Assembly: GCA_018241665.1 (NCBI GenBank)
Contig: JAFEDK010000014.1
Span: 1-64,000, forward strand
Origin: Pseudomonadota bacterium
GTDB lineage: Bacteria > Pseudomonadota > Gammaproteobacteria > Burkholderiales > Rhodocyclaceae
DNA: 64,000 bases
Direction: 5' to 3'
Within the stretch, counting starts at the first letter, position 1. Each line of letters begins with the position of its first letter. The translations under genes and the position numbers were made by a program. Under the pieces are notes generated by a model. That model was not told where the DNA came from. It did not search any database and worked only from the letters and a program-made list of their open reading frames with translations. Positions 16,246-25,428 of this stretch are shown in pieces.

Positions 16246-18999
16246 TTATCCTGCCTCATCTTTCGTTTCTGTTGATTTGCCGCAAGGCAACAAAAACGAG
16301 AAACACGCGCCCTCCCCCGGCGTGCTGTCGACCCACAGCCGACCGCCATAATGCTCGACGATCTGCCGGCTGATCGGCAGGCCGAGGCCGGTTCCCTGGG
16401 GCTTGTCGGTCATCGCATCGCCGCCCTGTCGGAACTTCTCGAAAACGATGGCCTGCTCCTCGGCGCTCAAGCCCGGACCATTGTCGCGCACATCGACCCG
16501 CAGCCCCCCGGATGTTTCGCGCAGGGCGATCGTCACCCGCCCCTTGCCCTGGGCGACGAACTTGACCGCATTGGACAGCAGGTTCAGCACCACCTGCACG
16601 AGGCGGTCCCGATCCGCCAGCAGCAGCGGGATGTGCCCGGGGAGCTGAACCGCCAGGTCGACCTTGCGGTCCTTGAAGAGCTGGCTGGTGGCCGCCACGG
16701 CCTGCTCTACCACCTCGATCAGGCTGACCTCCCCGTTGTGCCACTCGGCGTGGCCGGCTTCCAGCTTGGCCATGTCGAGGACCTGATTCACCAGGCGGGT
16801 CAGGCGTTCGGCCTCGCTGACGATGATGCCCAGGAAGCGCGTCCGGTCGGCCACGTCGATCTCCGGATCCTCCAGCAACATTTCGGAAAAGGCGCGGATC
16901 GAGGTCAGCGGCGTGCGCAACTCATGGGTCACCGACGACATGAAGTCATCCTTCAAGCGATCCACCTCCTTGAGACGTTCGTTGGCGGCGCTCAGTTCTC
17001 GGGTGGCCGCCTCGAGTTCCTGGGACTTCTGTTCCAGGCGGTGGGAATAGGCCAGGATCTGGGAGGCCTCGTCGAGGATGTTCATCACCTCGTCGATGCC
17101 CAGCGGCTCCTCTTGCACGACGGAGGCCACCATGACCCGCGCCGAAGCACTGCCGATGGCCCCCGCCAGGGTCGTTTCGGCAAAGTGCACGAGGGCCGCA
17201 TCGGCCTGCAAGGCCTCCACTCCAGTAACCCCGCGGCTCTCCGCATAGTCGGCGAACACCTTGTAGGCCCGCTCCCGGCCGATGAAGCGCCCGATCAGCG
17301 GCAGCAGATCCTTGACGTGAGCACTACCGCGCCAGAAGGCCTCACCGTCGGGGCGCGTCTGCTTGAAGACGTCCACGAACAATGTCGCCTGCCCGGCTTC
17401 CACCGCATTCGGACGCCGCCGCAGGGAAACCCAGACATAGGCAGCGATGTTCGCCAGCAGACTCCAGTACAGGCTGTGGGCAATCGGATCGATGCCCTGC
17501 AGACCGAACAGCTCCTGCGGGCGCAGGCTCTCGATGCCGAACAGGCCGCTGCGCAGGAAATCCGCCGGCAGCCAGCCCGACTTGGCGAAGGACGGCAGCA
17601 GCAGCGTATACAACCAGACGGCAAAGCCGCAGGACAGCCCCGCCAGCGCCCCGCTCCGGGTCGCCCCGTGCCAATACATGCCGCCGAACATGGCCGGCGC
17701 AAACTGGGCCACCGCGGCAAAGCTGATCAGCCCGATGCTGACCAGCGCGTGGGCCTCGCCGGCGAAACGGAAGTACAGATAGCCGAGCAGCAGGATCAGC
17801 ACGATCGCCCAGCGCCGGATGCCCAGCAGGACGCCGGACAAGTCGGCCTCACCCTGCAGCGGCAGCCACCGGTAGCGCAGCAGGAAAGGCATCACCAGGT
17901 CGTTGCAGACCATTGTCGATAGCGCGATGGTCTCGACGATCACCATCCCTGTGGCTGCCGACAGCCCGCCGATGAACACCAGCAGGGCCAGCCAGCCATC
18001 GCCAAAGGCCATCGGCAGCGTCAGCACGAAGGTATCGGCATCCACGTCGCGCCCGGCGAAATGCATCAACCCACCCAAGGCGATCGGCAGCACGAAGATG
18101 TTGATCAGCAGCAGGTACAGCGGGAACAGCCAGATGGCCCGGCGCAGGTGATTCTCGTTGACGTTCTCCACGACCCCCACCTGGAACTGGCGCGGCAGGA
18201 ACATCAACGCCAGCATGGACAGCAGGGTCATCGCAAACCAGCTGCCATAGCTGTTGCCGCTGGCGCCCATGGTCATCAGGCGCGCCAGCCCGGGGGTTGC
18301 GGCCGCACGGGAGAACAGATCCGCAAAGCCGTCGAAGATCCCGAAGGTGACGTAGGCACCGACGGCCAGGAAGATCAGCAACTTGACCAGGGACTCGAAA
18401 GCCACCGCCGCGACCATCCCTTCGTGGCGCTCGGTGGCGTCCAGGTGACGGGTACCGAAGAGGATCGTGAAGGCCGCCATGATCAGCGCGATGTACAGCG
18501 TCGTATCCGTCAGCCAGGGCATGTTCGCGGTCTTCGGCGGCATGATGATCGCCGGATACTGGATGAGGATCGCAAAGCTGGTGGACAGCGCCTTCAGTTG
18601 CAGCGCGATGTACGGAATCACGCCGAGCACCGCGATCACTGTCACGAGGCCACCGAGCAGATGGCTCTTGCCGTAGCGGGACGCGATGAAGTCGGCGATG
18701 GAGGTGATCCGCAAGGTCTTGCTGATCCTCACCATCTTCAGCATCACGAACCACCACAGCCCGACCATCAGGGTCGGGCCGAGGAAGATCGGCACGAAGC
18801 CGAAGCCCGACGAGGCGGCTCGCCCGACACTGCCGTAGTAGGTCCAGGTCGTGCAGTACACCGCCAGGGACAGGGCGTAGATGGAAGGATGGGCGATGAG
18901 CGAACGGCCCGCATCCGCCCGCTTGTCGCCCACATATGCCACTGCAAACAGCAGCAGCAGATACAGGAGGGACACGACGACGACCATGCTGCCGGTCAT
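16246..18999 (-). CDS. SLC5-symporter-like sensor histidine kinase (CrbS/CbrA type)
   Basis: 917 aa. Residues about 1-500 form a sodium/solute symporter-like bundle of about 12-13 helices with YCTTWTYYGSVGRAA near residue 50. A cytoplasmic linker and coiled coil (QELEAATRELSAANERL) lead to the kinase core. The core has an H-box with SVTHELRTPLTS, N-box NLLSNAVKF, G1 DNGPGL, F-box KFRQG and G2 GTGLGLP, so it looks fully active. In Vibrio and Pseudomonas, CrbS senses acetate-related signals and controls acs, and CbrA controls carbon use. The adjacent acs gene and acetate-type symporter support a CrbS-like role here. It is encoded after a 63-aa membrane protein on the same strand. Confidence 0.92.
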   Translation of the reverse strand: MTGSMVVVVSLLYLLLLFAVAYVGDKRADAGRSLIAHPSIYALSLAVYCTTWTYYGSVGRAASSGFGFVPIFLGPTLMVGLWWFVMLKMVRISKTLRITSIADFIASRYGKSHLLGGLVTVIAVLGVIPYIALQLKALSTSFAILIQYPAIIMPPKTANMPWLTDTTLYIALIMAAFTILFGTRHLDATERHEGMVAAVAFESLVKLLIFLAVGAYVTFGIFDGFADLFSRAAATPGLARLMTMGASGNSYGSWFAMTLLSMLALMFLPRQFQVGVVENVNENHLRRAIWLFPLYLLLINIFVLPIALGGLMHFAGRDVDADTFVLTLPMAFGDGWLALLVFIGGLSAATGMVIVETIALSTMVCNDLVMPFLLRYRWLPLQGEADLSGVLLGIRRWAIVLILLLGYLYFRFAGEAHALVSIGLISFAAVAQFAPAMFGGMYWHGATRSGALAGLSCGFAVWLYTLLLPSFAKSGWLPADFLRSGLFGIESLRPQELFGLQGIDPIAHSLYWSLLANIAAYVWVSLRRRPNAVEAGQATLFVDVFKQTRPDGEAFWRGSAHVKDLLPLIGRFIGRERAYKVFADYAESRGVTGVEALQADAALVHFAETTLAGAIGSASARVMVASVVQEEPLGIDEVMNILDEASQILAYSHRLEQKSQELEAATRELSAANERLKEVDRLKDDFMSSVTHELRTPLTSIRAFSEMLLEDPEIDVADRTRFLGIIVSEAERLTRLVNQVLDMAKLEAGHAEWHNGEVSLIEVVEQAVAATSQLFKDRKVDLAVQLPGHIPLLLADRDRLVQVVLNLLSNAVKFVAQGKGRVTIALRETSGGLRVDVRDNGPGLSAEEQAIVFEKFRQGGDAMTDKPQGTGLGLPISRQIVEHYGGRLWVDSTPGEGACFSFLLPCGKSTETKDEAG

Positions 19000-19051
19000 G
19001 ATGCACGTCCCGTGACAGGCAGGCCTGGCATGTTCATCGAGGCGTGACCGG

Positions 19052-19243
19052 CTAGCGCTCGATGATCCAGGCCATCAGCGCAATCAGCGCCGCCCAGACC
19101 CCGAACACGTAGAGGTAAAGCATGGGAATGCCCGCCACGCTGGCCTGCACATCGAAAATGGCCAGCACCGGGTAATTCACCGCCACGCAGCCGAAAAGGA
19201 ATAGCGCCACCAGGCGCTGCCCGGTCAATGTCGCCTTGATCAT
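19052..19243 (-). CDS. Small two-helix membrane protein upstream of the sensor kinase
   Basis: 63 aa: MIKATLTGQRLVALFLFG, then two hydrophobic helices (about residues 11-30 and 38-60) and a short charged tail (WIIER). The ATG follows a GGGGAGATG stretch at suitable distance. It lies 52 nt upstream of the SLC5-type kinase on the same strand, so an accessory subunit of that symporter-like sensor is plausible. The family function is not known to me, and no catalytic motif is visible. Confidence 0.75.
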   Translation of the reverse strand: MIKATLTGQRLVALFLFGCVAVNYPVLAIFDVQASVAGIPMLYLYVFGVWAALIALMAWIIER

Positions 19244-19569
19244 CTCCCCTCCCCCGATGCCAGCGTTTTGGTTGTGGTCGTTTTATAAACCGAAAAACTA
19301 GGCTTGGCGAGCGTTTCGGGCAGTCCCGCCGGACACAACCCGGGCCGTTGGGCACGGAAACGCCGGACGAAAAAAAGGCGCGATGAACGCGCCTTTTTCT
19401 CCCCCTCAACCCCCGGTCGAACTGCACCGGGTTCCTCCCCTGTTTTTTCTTTTCGACCAGTCCGCGGTCTCAATTTATTTAGTTTTGCGGCAGCCCGTGA
19501 GCCACCTGTTGCGGACTGCCCGGCCTCACGGCCGGGGATGTCGCGCCCGGCAGATTGCCGGGCCTGGCA
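19244..19569. other. Intergenic region between acs and the sensor operon
   Basis: About 326 bp without a convincing gene. Reading leftward from the acs stop it contains two GC-rich hairpins: GCCCGGCA-GAT-TGCCGGGC (19545-19563) and CCCGGCC-TCAC-GGCCGGG (19519-19536). A T-flanked terminator follows at 19372-19399. The promoter of the 63-aa gene and the kinase operon should lie in 19244-19370, where an AT-rich stretch (TTTATAAAAC on the minus strand) sits near 19280-19292. No clear -35/-10 pair could be fixed. Confidence 0.5.
19372..19399 (-). terminator. Terminator downstream of acs
   Basis: Stem GGCGCG-ATGAA-CGCGCC is flanked by runs of A on the left and T on the right, so on the minus strand it ends in a U-run of at least six. 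It separates acs from the downstream sensor operon and could work both ways. Confidence 0.8.
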
Positions 19570-21528
19570 TTACTTGAGTTGCTCGAGGATCGCCGGGTTC
19601 TCCAGCGTCGAGGTGTCCTGGGTGATTTCCTCGCCCTTGGCCAGCTGACGGAGCAGACGGCGCATGATCTTGCCGGAGCGGGTCTTCGGCAGGTTCTCAC
19701 CGAAGCGGATGTCCTTCGGCTTGGCGATCGGGCCGATTTCCTGGCCAACCCAGTTCTGCAGTTCCTTGACCACCTTGGCGGCTTCGTCGCCGGTCGGACG
19801 CGCACCCTTGAGCACCACGAAGGCCACGATGGCTTCACCGGTCAGATCGTCCGGACGGCCGACCACGGCAGCTTCGGCCACCTTCTCGTGGGCCACCAGG
19901 GCGGATTCGATTTCCATCGTGCCCATGCGGTGACCGGAGACGTTCAGCACGTCGTCGATACGGCCGGTGATGGTGAAGTAGCCGGTGTCCTTGTCGCGGA
20001 TCGCGCCGTCGCCCGCCAGGTACAGCTTGCCCTGGAAGTCGGCCGGGTAGTAGGACTTCACGAAACGGTCCGGATCGCCCCAGATGGTGCGGATCATGGA
20101 CGGCCACGGACGCTTGACGACCAGGATGCCGCCCTGGCCCCAGGGCACTTCGGTACCGGTCTCGTCGACCACCGCGGCCTGGATGCCCGGGAAGGGCAGC
20201 GTGCAGGAACCGGGGATCAGCGGGGTGGCGCCGGGCAGCGGAGTGATCATGTGGCCGCCGGTTTCGGTCTGCCAGAAGGTATCGACGATCGGGCAGCGGC
20301 TACCGCCGACGTTCTCGTAGTACCACTCCCAGGCAGCGGGGTTGATCGGCTCGCCGACGGAACCCAGGAGGCGCAGGCTGGACAGGTCGTAGTTCTTGGG
20401 ATGCACGGCCGGGGTGTTGTCCGCAGCCTTGATCAGGGAACGGATGGCGGTCGGCGCGGTGTAGAAGATGTTGACCTTGTGGTCCTGGATCATCTTCCAG
20501 AAGCGGCCGGCGTCCGGGTAGGTGGGCACGCCTTCGAAGACGACTTCGGTCGCGCCGCAGGCCAGCGGGCCGTAGGTGATGTAGGTGTGACCGGTGACCC
20601 AGCCGATATCCGCCGTGCACCAGAAGACATCGTCCGGCTTGATGTCGAAGGTGTACTTCATGGTCAGGATGGCGTGCAGCAGGTAGCCGCCGGTGGAGTG
20701 CTGGACACCCTTCGGCTTGCCGGTGGAGCCGGAGGTGTAGAGCAGGAACAGCGGGTGTTCAGCTTCGACCCATTCCGGTTCGCAGACGTCGGACTGCTGG
20801 GCGAGCAGGTCATCAGCCCAGATGTCGCGACCGGCGACCATGGCGGTTTCGCCGCCGGTGCGCTTCACGACCAGCACGCTCTTGATGGTCGGGCAGCCGC
20901 TGGCCAGCGCTTCGTCGGCGATGGACTTGAGCGGGAGGGCCTTGCCACCGCGGTTCTGGCCGTCGGAGGTGATCAGCAGCACGGCGCCGGCATCATTGAT
21001 GCGGTCGGCCAGCGACTGCGCGGAGAAGCCGCCGAAGACGATGGAGTGGGTGGCGCCGATACGGGCACAAGCCTGCATCGCGACGACGCCCTCGATGGAC
21101 ATCGGCAGGTAGATGACGACGCGGTCACCCTTCTTGACGCCCTGGCTCTTCAGCGCATTGGCGAACTTGCTGACGCGGCCCAGCAGGTCGGAGTAAGTGA
21201 CCTTGGTGATGTCGCCCTTGTCGCCTTCGAAGATCAGCGCGACCTTGTCGCCGAGACCGTTCTTGACCTGGCGGTCGAGGCAGTTGTAGGAGACGTTCAG
21301 CTTGCCGTCGGCAAACCACTTGAAGAACGGAGCATTGCTCTCGTCAAGCACCTGGGTGAAGGGAGTCTGCCAGTCGATCAGCTCCTTGGCGCGCTTGCCC
21401 CAAAAGCCTTCGTAGTCCTGATCGGCCTCGGCGCACAGCGCCTTGTACGCTTCCATGCCCGACACGGCAGCGTTCTTGACCACCTCTTCGGACGGATAGT
21501 AGAACTTCTGGGTGGTTTCGCTCGTCAT
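19570..21528 (-). CDS. acs: Acetyl-CoA synthetase (AMP-forming)
   Basis: 652 aa, the standard Acs length, from the ATG at 21528 ([20 protein letters not shown]) with GGAGAGGTG 6 nt upstream; the open frame extends further but without coding character. The enzyme converts acetate, ATP and CoA to acetyl-CoA, AMP and PPi in the cytosol. Visible motifs are the P-loop-like [15 protein letters not shown], the WWQT-equivalent [10 protein letters not shown], and the C-terminal [11 protein letters not shown] with the lysine that is regulated by acetylation in well-studied Acs enzymes. It is monocistronic, with a terminator downstream, and lies upstream of a CrbS-like kinase operon with an acetate-type symporter, so control by that two-component system is likely. 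Confidence 0.97.
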   Translation of the reverse strand: MTSETTQKFYYPSEEVVKNAAVSGMEAYKALCAEADQDYEGFWGKRAKELIDWQTPFTQVLDESNAPFFKWFADGKLNVSYNCLDRQVKNGLGDKVALIFEGDKGDITKVTYSDLLGRVSKFANALKSQGVKKGDRVVIYLPMSIEGVVAMQACARIGATHSIVFGGFSAQSLADRINDAGAVLLITSDGQNRGGKALPLKSIADEALASGCPTIKSVLVVKRTGGETAMVAGRDIWADDLLAQQSDVCEPEWVEAEHPLFLLYTSGSTGKPKGVQHSTGGYLLHAILTMKYTFDIKPDDVFWCTADIGWVTGHTYITYGPLACGATEVVFEGVPTYPDAGRFWKMIQDHKVNIFYTAPTAIRSLIKAADNTPAVHPKNYDLSSLRLLGSVGEPINPAAWEWYYENVGGSRCPIVDTFWQTETGGHMITPLPGATPLIPGSCTLPFPGIQAAVVDETGTEVPWGQGGILVVKRPWPSMIRTIWGDPDRFVKSYYPADFQGKLYLAGDGAIRDKDTGYFTITGRIDDVLNVSGHRMGTMEIESALVAHEKVAEAAVVGRPDDLTGEAIVAFVVLKGARPTGDEAAKVVKELQNWVGQEIGPIAKPKDIRFGENLPKTRSGKIMRRLLRQLAKGEEITQDTSTLENPAILEQLK

Positions 21529-21839
21529 TTTTTCACCTCTCCTCGTGTTATTGAGTGTGCAACTTAGCTTGCGATAAAACCTTGGCTGGGTGGGGAGCAA
21601 GACCTTTGGGGCGCGCCTGCTTCTAGTGGCTTTTTCTGGCGGGCCGATCCTGTCTCCGGGCGCCATTAGAAGTTATCAATCTTACACATGACTTACACCT
21701 GCTCCAGCCAGGCCCGGCAGGACATGCCGGGTGCGTCGATCCCTCACTGTCGCAAGCCGCCTCATCCATCACCATGCCATTTTCAATCAAACACTTTTGT
21801 CATAAACTCAAATGACATAACCCAACCATTGCCGACGTC
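21529..21839. other. Divergent promoter region between acs and the secretin operon
   Basis: 311 bp without a gene. The acs side (about 21529-21660) holds the ribosome site and an AT-rich leader. The secretin side is AT-rich from 21775 to 21830, against the high-GC background. It holds the inverted repeat TGTCAT-N8-ATGACA at 21798-21817, 22 bp before the start codon. I could not fix a promoter with confidence on either strand. Confidence 0.45.
21798..21817. promoter_or_regulatory. Inverted repeat upstream of the secretin gene, operator candidate
   Basis: TGTCAT-AAACTCAA-ATGACA is a perfect 6-bp inverted repeat with an 8-nt spacer, centred about 32 bp before the ATG. It fits a dimeric regulator or a hairpin over the leader. 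It does not match the CRP or FNR consensus. Confidence 0.35.
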
Positions 21840-23708
21840 ATGCCGCTTCGCTCCAGCCTGCTCCTGGTGTCTGTCGTGCTGCTCGCAGCCTGCACCTCCC
21901 TGCCACCGCGGCAGGACACGGGCGCGCACCTGGGCCGGCCGGTCATCGGCCCGCTCGCCGGCGCGATGACGGCATCGCCACCACCCCCGGCCCAACCTCA
22001 AAGGGCGACAGGCGCCAAGCCGGAGACCTATTCCGTCGTCGTCACCAGCGTACGCGTCCAGGATCTGCTGTTCGCCCTCGCCAGGGATGCCCACGTCAAC
22101 ATCGACATTCACCCGGGTCTCAGCGGCACGGTCACCCTCAACGCGATCAAGCAAACCCTGCCACAGCTCCTGACCCGCATCGCCCGCCAGGTGGACATGC
22201 GCTTCGAACTCGACGGAGAGACCCTGCTGGTCATGCCGGACACGCCTTACCTGCACCACTATCGCCTCGACTACCTCAACCTCAGCCGCTCGATGTCCGG
22301 CACCGTCTCCACCAACACCCAGATCGCCACCAGCGCCACCGGGATCTCCCAGGCCGGCGCCAATGTCACACCCGCGCCCGCCCTCGCCGGCGGTGGCAAC
22401 GTCTCCACCACACGGATCGAGAACACCTCCCGCAACCAGTTCTGGGAATCGGTCGAGAAGAACATCCGCGACCTGCTCCACGAAACCGACAAGGTCCTGC
22501 CGCAGGGGTCGAGCGACACCCTCATCGAGAGCTCGGAGACAAGCACGACCAGCGGCGCGCCCGTCCTGGCCACGCCGACGCCGGCCGGTGCGCGCAACCG
22601 GGGCGCAGCACTGGCGCCATCCCGCGCCGGCGTCCGTCCTGCCTCCGGAGGCACGCCGACGGCAAGCCAGAACAGCAGCACGACCCTGGTGCACAAATCC
22701 ACCTTCCGCGAGGCCGCCTCGGTGGTTGCCCACCGGGAAAGCGGCGTCCTCAGCGTGCGTGCCACCGGGCGCCAGCATGAAAAAATCCGCGAGTTCATCG
22801 ACCAGGTCATGAGCGCCGCACGCCGGCAGGTCCTGATCGAGGCCACCATCCTCGAGGTCAGCCTGTCCGATACCTTCCGGCAGGGCATCGAATGGAGCCG
22901 GGTACTGGCCAGCGGCACCCGCTTCGGAATCACCGGCCCCAGCCTGGGCAGCAGCGCCGGCAATACGGTGACGCCCTTCAGCGCGACCTTCTCGAGTGCC
23001 GGAGGCATCGATGCGACGGTGAAGCTCCTCGAAGGCTTCGGAACCGTCAAGGTGCTGTCGAGCCCCAAGCTGTCGGTGCTGAACAACCAGACCGCAGCGC
23101 TGAAGGTCGTCGAAGAGTACGTCTATTTCAACGTCAAGGCCGACACCACCCAGACCACCAATGCCGGCGCCCTGACCACCGTCAGCACAACGCCCCAGGC
23201 GGTGTCCGTGGGCCTGGTGATGAGCGTCACCGCCCAGGTCGGCGAATCCGACGAAGTCATCCTCAACGTCCGGCCGACCATCTCCAGCATCTCCGACTTC
23301 CGACGCGATCCCAACCCCAACATCCCGGCCGGCATCGCCAACCTGGTGCCACAGATCCGTACCCGCGAGATCGAATCCATCCTGCGCATCGCCAATGGCG
23401 AGACGGCGATTCTCGGTGGCCTGATGGAAGACCGCATCGACTACAAGACCGGCAGGGTCCCGCTAGCCGGCACGATCCCACTGCTTGGCGAGCTGTTCAC
23501 CAACCGGGACAACGGCATCCAGAAAACCGAGCTGGTGATCTTCCTGCGGCCCATCGTGATGCACGGGCCCGACATGCTGGCCGAGGCTGGCCACCTGCAG
23601 CGCCTGCTGCCCGGCGCGGACTTCCTCAGGACATCGCCCCGCCCGGGCGAGCGCAACTTTCCCGAGTTCCCCGTTCTCACGCCCGCCAACCAGCCGGCGA
23701 AACCCTGA
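21840..23708 (+). CDS. mshL: Outer-membrane secretin, MSHA/T4P type
   Basis: 622 aa lipoprotein: the lipobox LLAAC ends at Cys18. An STN/N0-type domain lies at about residues 60-125, with NIDIHPGLSGTVTLNAI. A low-complexity Ala/Pro/Thr linker lies near 225-285, and the secretin domain extends from about 290 to the end, with VPLAGTIPLLGELFTNR near the C-terminus, the secretin signature. Secretins form the outer-membrane gate for type IV pili, MSHA pili or type II secretion. The next gene starts 10 nt later and encodes the assembly ATPase. By gene order and length it resembles MshL most closely, but GspD-like use cannot be excluded. Confidence 0.88.
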   Translation: MPLRSSLLLVSVVLLAACTSLPPRQDTGAHLGRPVIGPLAGAMTASPPPPAQPQRATGAKPETYSVVVTSVRVQDLLFALARDAHVNIDIHPGLSGTVTLNAIKQTLPQLLTRIARQVDMRFELDGETLLVMPDTPYLHHYRLDYLNLSRSMSGTVSTNTQIATSATGISQAGANVTPAPALAGGGNVSTTRIENTSRNQFWESVEKNIRDLLHETDKVLPQGSSDTLIESSETSTTSGAPVLATPTPAGARNRGAALAPSRAGVRPASGGTPTASQNSSTTLVHKSTFREAASVVAHRESGVLSVRATGRQHEKIREFIDQVMSAARRQVLIEATILEVSLSDTFRQGIEWSRVLASGTRFGITGPSLGSSAGNTVTPFSATFSSAGGIDATVKLLEGFGTVKVLSSPKLSVLNNQTAALKVVEEYVYFNVKADTTQTTNAGALTTVSTTPQAVSVGLVMSVTAQVGESDEVILNVRPTISSISDFRRDPNPNIPAGIANLVPQIRTREIESILRIANGETAILGGLMEDRIDYKTGRVPLAGTIPLLGELFTNRDNGIQKTELVIFLRPIVMHGPDMLAEAGHLQRLLPGADFLRTSPRPGERNFPEFPVLTPANQPAKP

Positions 23709-23718
23709 GCAAAGCCCC

Positions 23719-25428
23719 ATGAAGATGGACGCCATCCCGCGCCCGCTAGGCGCAACTTTCCTGCATCTGGGGCTGATCAGCCAGGACCAGCTCGACATCG
23801 CGTTGCACGAGCAGCGCCGCGGCGGCGGCCTGCTCGGCCAGCAACTGGTGCAGCTCGGCTTCCTGTCCGAGGCCGTGCTGCGCGACGCACTGGCCGACGC
23901 CCTCGCACAGACCAGCGTCGACCTGGCCACCCAGCTGCCCGACCCCGAAGCCCTGGCCCTGATCCCCCGCGAGGTGGCCAGCCGCCTCAAGCTGCTTCCC
24001 CTCAGCTACGACCCTGCACGCCGGCATCTGCTCGTCGCCACCGGCAACAGCCACGACAGTGGGATCCGCGACCAGTTGCTCAACCTCCTCCCGGTCGGCA
24101 CCGGCATCGAGACACACCTCGCCGGCGAATCGGAAATTGCCCGCGCCATCGACCAGTTCTACGGCCACACCCTGTCCATCGACGGGATCCTGCACGAGAT
24201 CGAAACCGGTACACGGGACGGGCACCGCCCCGGCGCCACGCGTGGCGAATACGCACAGCCGGTCGTGCGCCTGATCGACGCGCTGCTGGCCGACGCCGTC
24301 AAACGAGGGGCTTCGGACATCCATTTCGAACCCGAAGCCGGCTTCCTGCGCATCCGCTACCGCCTGGACGGCCTGCTGCGGCAGATCCGCGTGCTGCACA
24401 AATCCCACTGGCCGGCCATGACCGTCCGCCTGAAAGTGATGGCCGGCCTCAACATCGCAGAGACCCGCGCCCCGCAGGACGGGCGCATCTCCCTGCAGGT
24501 CAGCGGGCGGCCGGTCGATTTCCGCGTCGCCACCCAGCCGACCATCCACGGCGAGAACATCGTGCTGCGCGTGCTCGACCGCCACCGGGGCATCGTTCCC
24601 CTCGACGAACTGGGGCTGGCCCCCGCCGCCTTCGAGCAGCTGAACCGGATGATCACCCGCCCCGAAGGGCTGATCCTCGTCACCGGACCGACCGGCAGCG
24701 GCAAGACGACCACCCTCTATTCCATCCTCAACCACCTCAACACCGAGCACGTCAACATCATGACCCTGGAGGATCCCGTCGAGTACCCACTCGCCATGAT
24801 CCGCCAGACCGCCGTCGCTGACGCCGCCCGGTTGGACTTCGCCAACGGCGTGCGGGCCATGCTGCGCCAGGATCCGGACGTGATCCTGGTTGGTGAGATC
24901 CGCGACGCGGACACTGCGCGCATGGCCCTCCAGGCGGCGATGACCGGGCACCAGGTGTATTCGACCCTGCACACCAACTCCGCCGTTGGCACGATCCCGC
25001 GCCTGCTGGACATCGGCATCCAGCCGGACATCCTGGCCGGCAACCTGATCGGCGTCATCGCCCAACGGCTCGTGCGGCGCCTGTGCCCGGCATGCCGGGA
25101 AGCCCATCCGGCCAGCGGGCCCGAGATGGAACTGCTCGGTCTGCCCCCGGACCAGCCCCGTCCCCTGCTCCACCACGCCACCGGCTGCGCCCGCTGCGAC
25201 TTCCAGGGGTATCGCGGACGGCTGGCCATCATCGAGCTGCTGCGCCTGAACCCCGACCTCGACGAACTGATCGCCCGCCGCGCCTCGCCCCGCGAGATCC
25301 TCGACTGCGCGCGCCAGCACGGCTTTTCCAGCCTTGCCGAAGACGGCATCCGACGGGTCCTCGAAGGCAGCACCACCGTCGAGGAACTGGCCCGGGTGGT
25401 CGACCTGAGCGGTCACAGCCGGACATGA
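23719..25428 (+). CDS. GspE/PilB/MshE-type assembly ATPase
   Basis: 569 aa. An N-terminal GspE_N (MshEN-like) domain spans about residues 10-140 (LGLISQDQLDIALHEQ). The ATPase core follows with Walker A GPTGSGKTTTLYS near residue 323, an Asp box (EDPVEYPL), Walker B ILVGEIRDADTARMA and a His box (YSTLHTNSA). A C4 zinc motif comes after it (CPAC and CARC near 455-490). All catalytic elements are present. The enzyme powers pilus or pseudopilus assembly at the inner membrane. Its stop overlaps the start of the platform-protein gene (ATGA), so the two are translationally coupled. Confidence 0.93.
   Translation: MKMDAIPRPLGATFLHLGLISQDQLDIALHEQRRGGGLLGQQLVQLGFLSEAVLRDALADALAQTSVDLATQLPDPEALALIPREVASRLKLLPLSYDPARRHLLVATGNSHDSGIRDQLLNLLPVGTGIETHLAGESEIARAIDQFYGHTLSIDGILHEIETGTRDGHRPGATRGEYAQPVVRLIDALLADAVKRGASDIHFEPEAGFLRIRYRLDGLLRQIRVLHKSHWPAMTVRLKVMAGLNIAETRAPQDGRISLQVSGRPVDFRVATQPTIHGENIVLRVLDRHRGIVPLDELGLAPAAFEQLNRMITRPEGLILVTGPTGSGKTTTLYSILNHLNTEHVNIMTLEDPVEYPLAMIRQTAVADAARLDFANGVRAMLRQDPDVILVGEIRDADTARMALQAAMTGHQVYSTLHTNSAVGTIPRLLDIGIQPDILAGNLIGVIAQRLVRRLCPACREAHPASGPEMELLGLPPDQPRPLLHHATGCARCDFQGYRGRLAIIELLRLNPDLDELIARRASPREILDCARQHGFSSLAEDGIRRVLEGSTTVEELARVVDLSGHSRT

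Noticed and set aside
21529-21660. Sigma-54 site upstream of acs
   Set aside because: GG and GC pairs were found on both strands, but the spacing was 13 or 14 rather than 12.
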